Positions 6,262-12,102 of a DNA stretch of 12,102 nt are shown piece by piece. Position 1 is the first letter of the stretch; every line of letters starts with the position of its first letter. The stretch is from Nitrososphaerota archaeon. Its GTDB lineage: Archaea; Thermoproteota; Nitrososphaeria; Nitrososphaerales; Nitrososphaeraceae. Under the pieces are notes generated by a model. That model saw only the letters and a program-made list of their open reading frames with translations. It searched no databases and was not told the origin of the DNA. Made by a program: the position numbers and the translations under genes. The stretch is from NCBI GenBank assembly GCA_005877345.1, contig VBPR01000226.1, positions 1-12,102 of the forward strand. Reading direction: 5' to 3'.

Positions 6262-6947
6262 TACTTTATCGATATAGATCTAAATCCAATCCCATCAAGT
6301 TCTCTAACGAGATTGTTTACCCAAGGATTTAGTTCTATTAATTTGTCTAGATCGGAAAAAACATCTGTCCAGGAGGTTATTACTCTTCCCAGCTGGTTTA
6401 AGATTTGAAAATAAGTATGCCACAACACTTTCATCAATCTACTTTCTGGATATGTAAAGTCATGGATTATTACGATTCCACCCTTTTTTAAAACGCGCCA
6501 ATGTTCCCTTACCATTGTGGATAGCTCGGTGTATTTAGCTAGATACGATGAAATTATTACATCAAAACTATCGTCTTTATACGGAAGAAATTCTGCCAAG
6601 GAATTGGTCAGAAGCAGATAGCTTTGTCTATTTTGTGCGAGTTTTAGATATTCAAATGTGAGATCAGTTCCAATAATCCTAGACTGGGTAGATTCATATC
6701 GAATGAATGAAGAAAGTATACCAGTACCACACGCTAAATCAAGAATTAATTTATTTTTTCCGTCTATAAATCCTACCATCTCTTTCTTCCATAATGAATC
6801 TTTATAGAATGTTGTAAATTTGACAATCTTGTCATAGCTTGATGCGTTCTTGGAAGAAAAAAATTTTCTTGCAAGCAAGTGACCATTCGTACTCAATATT
6901 TCATAATTATTTGCAAATGAATGAATATTAAATGTACGTCTTCTCAA
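6261..6947 (-). CDS. UbiE/MenG-like class I SAM-dependent methyltransferase
   Basis: The 228 residues form a Rossmann-type methyltransferase. Motif I is LDLACGTG (69-76), the acidic ribose-binding residue is Asp95 in GTDLT, and NSLAEFLPYKDDSFDVII (115-132) carries motif II. VLKKGGIVIIHDF (152-164) is motif III. Before motif I, SSYDKIV and SLWKKEMV (37-58) match the UbiE/MenG hallmark 'YD...... hrlWkr'. After motif III, FTYPESRLMKVLWHTYF (164-180) resembles the UbiE '.F..P...l....y..Y'. UbiE/MenG methylate the prenylated benzoquinone or naphthoquinone ring. The usual C-terminal end of UbiE is shortened here. It is the first gene of a three-gene operon; its stop overlaps the ATG of the UbiA-like gene by one base. 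The start is TTG 6947, with no in-frame ATG before residue 57. A generic methyltransferase with another small-molecule substrate cannot be excluded. Confidence 0.82.
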   Translation of the reverse strand: MRRRTFNIHSFANNYEILSTNGHLLARKFFSSKNASSYDKIVKFTTFYKDSLWKKEMVGFIDGKNKLILDLACGTGILSSFIRYESTQSRIIGTDLTFEYLKLAQNRQSYLLLTNSLAEFLPYKDDSFDVIISSYLAKYTELSTMVREHWRVLKKGGIVIIHDFTYPESRLMKVLWHTYFQILNQLGRVITSWTDVFSDLDKLIELNPWVNNLVRELDGIGFRSISIK

Positions 6948-7242
6948 CTATACAAAAGAATGAGTAATTTTTTCAGTTTTCGTTATTATCTCCATTATGA
7001 ATTAGTATTCTTGAGTAAGCTTTCTAAAAGCCATGAATGATAGTTTTTATTGAAAATAACGATTATCATACAGTACAATATTGTGTGCTTTACATCTTGG
7101 ACTGTAACGCCAATGGTCATTAATGAAATGTTTTAAATGTTTAATGTTATCCCTATTAGTAATAAGATTGGTCATCCCTTTTTTTTGCAGATGTAGATGT
7201 AGTCTTAAATTTCAACCCTGTCCTCTAAACAGTTTGCTCACG

Positions 7243-7269
7243 TAATTATGAATAATAATTGCATAATTA
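7243..7269. repeat. Perfect 8-bp inverted repeat TAATTATG-N11-CATAATTA
   Basis: Arms are at 7243-7250 and 7262-7269, separated by 11 bases, so the half-site centres are 19 bases apart, roughly two helical turns. It lies 44 bases upstream of the TATA-like box of the 112-residue gene. It could be an operator or upstream activator site, which is inference. Confidence 0.4.
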
Positions 7270-7312
7270 GCTCTTTGCTTATTCAGGTTTGCATACAGAA
7301 AATAATAATATA

Positions 7313-7320
7313 TTATATAA
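7313..7320 (+). promoter_or_regulatory. Putative TATA box TTATATAA of the 112-residue hypothetical gene
   Basis: This near-consensus archaeal TATA element is centred about 25 bases before the TTG at 7339. It supports a leaderless transcript starting at or just after that codon; TTG 7348 and ATG 7369 are alternatives. Confidence 0.45.
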
Positions 7321-7338
7321 CCCTTAATACATATATTA

Positions 7339-7677
7339 TTGATCCTTTTGACTCAAAATAATTTTCCGATGAAAGATTTGCATATTAAACATATGGAAAA
7401 CACAGTCATTAAGCATGTTAAGGGACTATCTGCGGATGCGACAAGATATCAAAAAAAGATGCATTATAAATACGGAGGAATAGTAAAGATTTTACGATAT
7501 ATTGAATACGATAAAAAACACGGAGTAACGAACGATGATATTGTTGCAATAGTAGAAAAACTTCGCTCAGACTCCTCATATGAAGAGATTCGTACTAACG
7601 AGGGGTTCCTTGATAGGTTAAAGGAAATTGAATCTTCAATCGTGAACACCCCTACAACGAAAATTCTGACTAAATAA
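7339..7677 (+). CDS. Small hypothetical protein, helical, no recognised family
   Basis: I do not recognise this 112-residue protein. It looks soluble and mostly helical, with no signal peptide, membrane segment or cysteine. The centre, YQKKMHYKYGGIVKILRYIEYDKKHGVTNDDIV (37-69), is rich in Tyr and Lys. It is followed by an acidic helix (EEIRTNEGFLDRLKEIE, 82-98). The pattern 'helix-GVTNDDIVAIVEKLR' could be a small helical domain like those in partner-binding or regulatory proteins, but no function follows. The start is uncertain: TTG 7339 fits the TATA box at 7313-7320, while ATG 7369 (residue 11) and ATG 7393 (residue 19) are alternatives. It is convergent with the zinc-finger gene, only 14 bases apart. 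Protein-like composition and a good promoter argue that it is real. Confidence 0.6.
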   Translation: MILLTQNNFPMKDLHIKHMENTVIKHVKGLSADATRYQKKMHYKYGGIVKILRYIEYDKKHGVTNDDIVAIVEKLRSDSSYEEIRTNEGFLDRLKEIESSIVNTPTTKILTK

Positions 7678-7691
7678 TTAATTTTGTTGCA

Positions 7692-7880
7692 TTAGTAAGA
7701 ATGATTTTCGACTTTGTGTTCATGCAAAGCTTTCCATGTCGTAAATGAAGAGTTGCATTTTTCGCAACTATACTTAATTTTTCTGCCATACACAAACTTG
7801 TTTATGTCAATTGATTCATGATTATCTTTATAGTCCTGTGACAAATTAAACCGCATAATTCTTCTGGATACTCTAACCAA
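7692..7880 (-). CDS. Small single C2H2 zinc-finger protein
   Basis: The 62 residues end in a complete classical C2H2 finger. Cys39 and Cys42 are followed by Phe46, Leu52, His55 and His60 (spacing C-x2-C-x3-F-x5-L-x2-H-x4-H). The finger binds one Zn ion and usually contacts DNA, RNA or a protein. Small one-finger C2H2 proteins are known in archaea; most are uncharacterised. The N-terminal 30 residues are basic then acidic, with no second finger. The start may be TTG 7880, with a TATA-like CTATTATG about 24 bases upstream, or ATG 7856 (residue 9). It lies 124 bases downstream of the radical SAM gene on the same strand, so it may be cotranscribed or have its own promoter. One finger alone rarely gives specific DNA binding, so a partner or dimer is likely (inference). 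Confidence 0.75.
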   Translation of the reverse strand: MVRVSRRIMRFNLSQDYKDNHESIDINKFVYGRKIKYSCEKCNSSFTTWKALHEHKVENHSY

Positions 7881-8004
7881 TGGTGACCGTTAATTGTTCA
7901 TAATAGCAAACTAATTTAAACTAATAACACACATGAAATCATTTTGAAATTATTCAAAAAGTCACATCTGCAGGATTAACGTATGAGATGATTTGTTACG
8001 ATGA

Positions 8005-8973
8005 TCAGAATCCCTTAATGCCCTGCGAAACAAGCACGGAATAACATCCAAGTCCGCATTGTTCGCATATTGGTTTTAGTCCTTTTGCCTGAGAACTTCC
8101 AATACAACATGGTTGCTTGATTCTGCCTTTATGATCCATAGAAAGAATTGCCCAAGAAGGACACTGGATTGGTATTGTTCCATTGCCGCCCCAGTTTCCT
8201 CTCATTAATGCAATTTGTTTCTCAGTGTTTACGATGTAATTTGGATATTTTTTCTTTAGGTAGATTATATCATTTACTACTTCATTTCTTGTTTCCCCAA
8301 ATGGTAACCACAACGGATCATCTTTTATAAATGGAGTATGGAACTGAAAGCCAATTTTATTGATTTTATCCTTCCATTCTTCAGCTAAATTTGTAACTGT
8401 ATGATAATTCAATGAATTAATAGTCATTGTTATCCAGATATCTTTCCAAGCTGGCTTTCCTTTTCGTGGGGATCCGGAAATATATTCCAAAATGGCATTA
8501 CGCGTCTTATGATATGTACCCTCCCCTCTTATACTATCATGCACCTTTTCGGTTCCGTCTAATGATACCCAGTAAAAATATAGATCCTCAAACCGTTTTA
8601 GAGGAAAAGTTCCGTTTGTCACCACACAAACCCTGCCGGGCATTTCTTGGCAGAAAACATCAATCACTTCAGGACGCATGGTTGGCTCGCCACCCACTAG
8701 CGTAACACCAAAAAGACGTTGTTTTTTGAATGTATTCCTTATTATCGATCTCCAATCTTGGGCGCTTAGTTCATTATTTTCATCTTCCCGATTAAGCCAC
8801 CAATAACAATGAGAACAATGTAGGTTGCATACATTGATTATGTCTGCCGAACCATACAATACCCTTTTCTTATGAAATAATTTGATATCAATAATGTTGC
8901 GAAAAAAAGTAAAATAAAAAGGAAATTCACGTATTAGATCGGTTATGCCGCGTCCGTAAACGAGATCTACCAT
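8005..8973 (-). CDS. Radical SAM protein with SPASM/Twitch-like cysteine-rich C-terminus
   Basis: This is a 322-residue radical SAM enzyme. The cluster-binding CNLHCSHC (Cys49, Cys53, Cys56) coordinates the [4Fe-4S] that cleaves S-adenosylmethionine. VGGEPTMRPEV (93-103) is the SAM-binding GGEP region, and VVTNGTF and WVSLDGTEKVHDSIRG mark later strands of the partial barrel. The C-terminus has six cysteines: Cys271 (CPSW), Cys289-Cys290 (QPCCIG), then Cys303, Cys306 and Cys310 (CEQCGLGC). Such an arrangement typically binds an auxiliary Fe-S cluster, as in SPASM enzymes that modify peptides or alcohols, or in lipid- and cofactor-modifying radical SAM enzymes. There is no precursor peptide with an obvious core next to it. 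The ATG at 8973 is clear, with TTTAATTAT about 25 bases upstream. It diverges from fixA. The substrate is unknown. Confidence 0.88.
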   Translation of the reverse strand: MVDLVYGRGITDLIREFPFYFTFFRNIIDIKLFHKKRVLYGSADIINVCNLHCSHCYWWLNREDENNELSAQDWRSIIRNTFKKQRLFGVTLVGGEPTMRPEVIDVFCQEMPGRVCVVTNGTFPLKRFEDLYFYWVSLDGTEKVHDSIRGEGTYHKTRNAILEYISGSPRKGKPAWKDIWITMTINSLNYHTVTNLAEEWKDKINKIGFQFHTPFIKDDPLWLPFGETRNEVVNDIIYLKKKYPNYIVNTEKQIALMRGNWGGNGTIPIQCPSWAILSMDHKGRIKQPCCIGSSQAKGLKPICEQCGLGCYSVLVSQGIKGF

Positions 8974-8993
8974 ATCTTCACATAATATTTATG

Positions 8994-9002
8994 ATAATTA
9001 AA
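8994..9002 (-). promoter_or_regulatory. Putative TATA box of the radical SAM gene
   Basis: TTTAATTAT on the minus strand is centred 25 bases before the ATG at 8973, the spacing expected for an archaeal leaderless transcript. Confidence 0.4.
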
Positions 9003-9016
9003 GGTATTGTAGTCAA

Positions 9017-9051
9017 GATCATTCAAAAAAAAGACCTATGTTTGAAGGATC
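9017..9051. repeat. 11-bp inverted repeat (one mismatch) between radical SAM gene and fixA
   Basis: GATCATTCAAA (9017-9027) faces TTTGAAGGATC (9041-9051) across 13 bases, with ten of eleven positions complementary. As it lies between two divergent starts it cannot be a terminator for either gene. It is a candidate shared operator or a structure in a 5' leader. Confidence 0.45.
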
Positions 9052-9139
9052 ATCTTTGAGTAACGCCCTGATATCATATTTTGCAAAAATGAGTCGATTA
9101 TAGAAAGATCAAAAATGATAAATACGGTAAAATCAAGAA

Positions 9140-9163
9140 TTATATTAAGATAATCTATAAGGA
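9140..9163 (+). promoter_or_regulatory. Possible promoter and Shine-Dalgarno of fixABC
   Basis: AAGGA (9159-9163) sits eight bases before the TTG at 9172 and selects that start; the ATG at 9178 is in another frame. TTATATTA (9140-9147) resembles a TATA box, but it would start transcription at about 9169, after the SD. A second candidate, ATAAATAC (9118-9125), would keep the SD in a 25-base leader. Confidence 0.35.
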
Positions 9164-9171
9164 ACCAAGAT

Positions 9172-10041
9172 TTGTTAAATGTTAGTGTTATTATAAAACT
9201 AGAACCTGATTTTTCAGAAGGTAATGTCAGTTATAATTCAGATGGCACACTAAATAGAGCAGAGACAAAAAATATTTTGGGTCCACACAGCGCAATAGCA
9301 TGCAATGCTGCATTTTACTGCAAGGTGAAATACGGCGCGCATATTTCTATCGGTACAATGGGTCCACCCCTTGCAGAATCCGCCCTCAAGCAGGCCCAAG
9401 TGTTGACTGATGCTGAAGAACTTAACTTATACAGCGATAGATTGTTTGCAGGCGCAGATACCCTTGCAACCGCAGAAGTACTCAAGAACGGAGTAGAAAA
9501 TATGTTTGGGGGTAATAAGATTGATATTGTCTTTTCTGGACATCGAGCTTCCGATGGCGAGACAGGACAGACAGGGCCGCAGACCGCATGGAAGTTGGGA
9601 TATACTTTCCTTGGCAATGTCATTGATTTTCATATTGATTTAGACAGAAAAGTGATAATTGCAAAAAGATTGATTTCACTTCAAGGAATGGATAATATTA
9701 TTGAGGAAATAGAGTCTCCACTGCCTGTCTTTATAACTATTGATCCTTCTTATAGGTCTATTTTCAATACTGTATCGCAAAGATTAGCAGCAAATAAGCT
9801 TAGCAAGGAAGGGAGAAAACATTCAGAAGAATATGGTCAAATTTTAAGAATATTCGATAGTAAAAAATTAAATTTAGACCCAAAACGTGTAGGACTACCG
9901 GGTTCTCCAACTATAGTATATAGAGTAGAAAGAATTCCCAGGGCAAAAACAAACCGTAAGACAGAGTTCATAGATGCGGCTAATCCAAATAATTTAACAC
10001 CAATAACAACAAAAATAATCCAAATCCTAAGTGGCAAGTGA
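9172..10041 (+). CDS. fixA: Electron transfer flavoprotein beta subunit, FixA type
   Basis: This subunit pairs with FixB to form the ETF heterodimer, which carries electrons from an NAD(P)H- or substrate-dependent donor to a quinone reductase. In 289 residues the hallmarks are complete: IIKLEPD near the N-terminus, DGTLNRAE (24-31), AHISIGTMGPPLAESAL (56-72), YSDRLFAGADTLAT (87-100), FSGHRASDGETGQTGPQTAWKLG (121-143) and PLPVFITI. The Asp-Gly-Glu-Thr-Gly-Gln-Thr-Gly-Pro stretch (128-136) is the nucleotide-binding motif that binds AMP in classical ETFs and FAD in electron-bifurcating ones. The TTG start has AAGGA upstream. It is first in a fixA-fixB-fixC operon, with three bases to fixB. The Fix-type context suggests bifurcation or quinone-linked transfer rather than simple acyl-CoA oxidation, but this cannot be settled from sequence. 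Confidence 0.93.
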   Translation: MLNVSVIIKLEPDFSEGNVSYNSDGTLNRAETKNILGPHSAIACNAAFYCKVKYGAHISIGTMGPPLAESALKQAQVLTDAEELNLYSDRLFAGADTLATAEVLKNGVENMFGGNKIDIVFSGHRASDGETGQTGPQTAWKLGYTFLGNVIDFHIDLDRKVIIAKRLISLQGMDNIIEEIESPLPVFITIDPSYRSIFNTVSQRLAANKLSKEGRKHSEEYGQILRIFDSKKLNLDPKRVGLPGSPTIVYRVERIPRAKTNRKTEFIDAANPNNLTPITTKIIQILSGK

Positions 10042-10044
10042 AAA

Positions 10045-11268
10045 ATGTCAAAATTGATAGGTCAAGAAAGTAGATCAAACTCCACTGAAAAATATAGACA
10101 TATTTATGTAATAATCGAGCATTTTGAGGGCCAGGTAGTACCTGTAAGTTTGGAGATGCTAGGCGAAGCGAGACGGTTGATGGATGATTTTAATCAAAAA
10201 TACAATTCATCAGAAAAGGTCGTAGCAGTATTACTTGGTAGTAATGTTAGAAAACTATGTGATGAATTAGTAACATATGGAGCAGATTCAGTAATATATG
10301 CTAATCATGCGGAACTAAGATATCCTCGAAATGATATCGATACTAGAGTAATAGTTCAGATTGCAAAAGATGCGGAAATCTTGAAGGAAATATCACCTGA
10401 ATACGAAAACACATTTGTAAAACCAAGATACATGTTCTTTGCTGCGGACAATATTGGGAGACACTTGTCTTCTACGGTACTGGTAGAGCTTGAATCAGGT
10501 TTGGCATCGGATATAAATAAGCTAGTCATAAGTGATCTCGATATTAGACATGAGCACAAAACAAAAGGTCAGTCTGTGAAATACGAAAAAATTCTAGAAA
10601 TGTATCGCCCAGATTTTTCTGGTTTTTTATGGACAACAATACTATGTCTAGATAACAAAAACCCAGAAAATCTTAGGGAGTATCATCCACAGGGATGCAG
10701 CATAATACCAGGAGCATTTAAACCGATAGAAAGGGATAATATAAGGAAAGGGACGATTGTAGAATATTCCCCTAAAATAGACCAAGATCTAAAAATTAAG
10801 ATATTGAGTAGAAGGGTGATTGAGAGAACAATCGATTACGAAACTTGCAAGATAGTAGTGAGCTTTGGACGTGGAATTAAAGATAATGCGGAACAAAATG
10901 TCAAACTAGTTGAAGAATTTGCGGAACTACTTGATGCAGAAATAGGAATAACTTTGCCATTATCGAAAAAACCATATCAATTGAGTCAGAACCTGGATTC
11001 AAAATATATGATTCCAGATAGGGTCATTGGAACTAGTGGGAGCAAGGTTACACCAACTCTTTATGTTGCAGTGGGTTTAAGTGGAGCCATACAACATGTT
11101 GCTGGAATGAAAGATTCTGAAATGGTAATCTCCATAAATACTGATGAAAATTCTCCCATTGTAGACGAATCGGATATTTTTATAAAAGGAAGAATGGAGC
11201 AGGTTATTCCGATACTCATTGACCAGATAAAAAAGCAAATGTCAACTATATCTATACGGAGTCAGTAG
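10045..11268 (+). CDS. fixB: Electron transfer flavoprotein alpha subunit, FixB type, extended and with altered FAD loop
   Basis: This subunit carries the electron-shuttling FAD of the ETF. The N-terminal domain (about 18-250) begins with HIYVIIEHFEGQVVPVSLEMLGEAR. The C-terminal FAD domain has VVSFGRGIKDNAEQ (271-284), TPTLYVAVGLSGAIQHVAGM (336-355) and VISINTDENSPIVDESD (360-376), all close to the family pattern. At 407 residues it is longer than the usual 310-340, with extra sequence in the N-terminal half (around 85-130 and 165-215). Two FAD-loop features differ. The usual Ser-Arg after 'Gly-Ala' is Thr303-Leu304, so the Arg that stacks on the flavin appears missing. The usual Q-[IV]-G-Q-T-G is V-I-G-T-S-G (327-332 region). 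Both assignments rest on alignment by eye. The ATG starts three bases after fixA. Confidence 0.9.
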   Translation: MSKLIGQESRSNSTEKYRHIYVIIEHFEGQVVPVSLEMLGEARRLMDDFNQKYNSSEKVVAVLLGSNVRKLCDELVTYGADSVIYANHAELRYPRNDIDTRVIVQIAKDAEILKEISPEYENTFVKPRYMFFAADNIGRHLSSTVLVELESGLASDINKLVISDLDIRHEHKTKGQSVKYEKILEMYRPDFSGFLWTTILCLDNKNPENLREYHPQGCSIIPGAFKPIERDNIRKGTIVEYSPKIDQDLKIKILSRRVIERTIDYETCKIVVSFGRGIKDNAEQNVKLVEEFAELLDAEIGITLPLSKKPYQLSQNLDSKYMIPDRVIGTSGSKVTPTLYVAVGLSGAIQHVAGMKDSEMVISINTDENSPIVDESDIFIKGRMEQVIPILIDQIKKQMSTISIRSQ

Positions 11269-11270
11269 AC

Positions 11271-12102
11271 TTGGAAGAATATGATGTGGCGATAGTTGGG
11301 GGCGGATCAGCTGGACTATCAGCATTAAAAAAATTATCTGATCTTAATAAAAGCGCGATATTAATTGAAGCAGGTGATCGGATAGGCACCAAAAATGTCT
11401 CTGGTGGTATTTTGTATTCTAAACGAGATCCTCATGGAAGGATATACAACGTTGAGGACGTTTTTGGCCCAGATTTTGTGTCCAACGCGCCAATAGAGAG
11501 ATTAATAAAGAAGTATTTACTGCACGCTACTTCCAAGAACAAAATTTTTACAATGGATCTCACTCCACTTCATGAATACAAAACAAATTTTGGGTTTTCT
11601 GTTCTTTTAAATAAATTAAACCCTTGGCTTGCAGAGCGAGCTTCTGAGTCAGCTGAAAAACAAGGTGGTGGAATTATCACTGGAGTCCACGTTTCTGATA
11701 TTCAGTGGATGGGGGACAAGACAATTTTAAGGACAAATGAATTAGAAGAATTCCAAGTAAATTCGATAATTGCTGCTGATGGAGTAAATTCAGAAGTTGC
11801 CGAAATTACAGCAAGTAGGGATAAATTCAAACCAGATGAAGTTTATTTTGGTGTTAAAGTCATCATAAAATTACCTGAAAATATTATTGAAGAAAGGTTT
11901 CACCTGAATTCTTCAGAAGGTTCAGCGCATCTTTTTGCAGGTGATATCACGTTGAATCATATTGGTGGTGGATTTCTTTATACAAACCTCCAAACATTAT
12001 CACTTGGAGCGGTCTATCACTATGATTCGCTTCTCTCAAATCCGGTTACTCCAGCACAGCTCATAGATGAATTAATCAAAAATCCTCTAATTAGTGAATA
12101 TA
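11271..12102 (+). CDS. fixC: ETF-quinone oxidoreductase-like flavoprotein FixC, N-terminal part (cut by window edge)
   Basis: This is the FAD-containing dehydrogenase that takes electrons from the ETF and passes them to quinone at the inner face of the cytoplasmic membrane. Its first 277 residues are visible, against about 430 for complete FixC. The Rossmann motif is VAIVGGGSAGLSAL (6-19), the second-strand acid is Glu33 in LIEAG, and GTKNVSGGILY (39-49) is a FixC hallmark. AADGVNSEVAE (168-178) is the second dinucleotide-binding segment. The start is TTG at 11271, two bases after the fixB stop, with GGAG at 11258-11261 as ribosome binding site. In other organisms a small ferredoxin-like FixX follows fixC; it would lie outside this window. 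Geranylgeranyl reductases share the same superfamily, but the position after fixAB and the KNVSGG motif favour FixC. Confidence 0.9.
   Translation, partial: MEEYDVAIVGGGSAGLSALKKLSDLNKSAILIEAGDRIGTKNVSGGILYSKRDPHGRIYNVEDVFGPDFVSNAPIERLIKKYLLHATSKNKIFTMDLTPLHEYKTNFGFSVLLNKLNPWLAERASESAEKQGGGIITGVHVSDIQWMGDKTILRTNELEEFQVNSIIAADGVNSEVAEITASRDKFKPDEVYFGVKVIIKLPENIIEERFHLNSSEGSAHLFAGDITLNHIGGGFLYTNLQTLSLGAVYHYDSLLSNPVTPAQLIDELIKNPLISEY

Larger units (their letters stand above)
6948..7338. other. Divergent intergenic region between the methyltransferase operon and a small hypothetical gene
   Basis: This 391-base A/T-rich region must hold promoters in both directions. I see an 8-bp inverted repeat at 7243-7269 and a strong TATA-like element at 7313-7320 on the plus strand. 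A T-run is present around 7180. No RNA gene or open frame of substance is visible. The TATA box for the methyltransferase is not clear; GTAATTTTTT (6964-6973) is the only weak candidate at suitable spacing. Confidence 0.5.

Noticed and set aside
7190..7203. Short tandem GATGTAGATGTA repeat
   Set aside because: Only two copies of six bases; likely chance in this sequence composition.
9178..9180. ATG near the fixA start
   Set aside because: It is in a different frame from the FixA coding sequence; TTG 9172 with AAGGA eight bases upstream fits instead.
9315..10037. Minus-strand open frames within fixA
   Set aside because: They overlap the conserved FixA motifs on the other strand and show no family pattern of their own.
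11271..12102. Geranylgeranyl reductase as identity of the last gene
   Set aside because: The superfamily is shared, but the KNVSGG hallmark and the position two bases after fixB favour FixC.

Overview
The window looks archaeal, and most probably comes from a Nitrososphaerota (Thaumarchaeota) genome of the soil group I.1b, such as Nitrososphaera or Nitrosocosmicus relatives. This is an inference from the low G+C, TATA-like boxes about 25 bases before several start codons (leaderless transcripts), frequent TTG starts, a single-finger C2H2 protein and the archaeal DUF98 chorismate lyase family. No marker gene such as amoA or rRNA is present to prove it. I see no insertion sequence, CRISPR array, rRNA or tRNA.

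Layout. Bases 1-474 (minus) hold the N-terminal part of a secreted ABC solute-binding protein. It diverges from 761-1909 (plus), a MalK/UgpC-type ABC ATPase; no permease is visible. A VOC-fold protein (2121-2540, plus) follows, then about 800 bases that are nearly empty apart from a possible tiny basic protein (2674-2910, minus). A dihydrolipoamide dehydrogenase-like flavoprotein disulfide reductase lies at 3359-4762 (minus).

Bases 6947 to 5029 (minus) form a tight three-gene operon: a UbiE/MenG-like methyltransferase, a polytopic membrane protein resembling a degenerate UbiA prenyltransferase, and a DUF98/UbiC-like chorismate pyruvate-lyase. Together these are the three reaction types expected for making a prenylated, methylated product from 4-hydroxybenzoate. 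This is the most interesting part of the window.

Bases 7339-8973 hold an unknown 112-residue protein, a one-finger C2H2 protein and a radical SAM protein with a cysteine-rich C-terminus. Divergent from the radical SAM gene, 9172-12102 (plus) carries fixA-fixB-fixC, with fixC cut by the window edge. It encodes an electron-transfer flavoprotein and its quinone oxidoreductase, which would pass electrons to the quinone pool. A quinone-type biosynthetic operon and a quinone-reducing ETF complex therefore lie within about 6 kb of each other, although nothing here proves that they work together.
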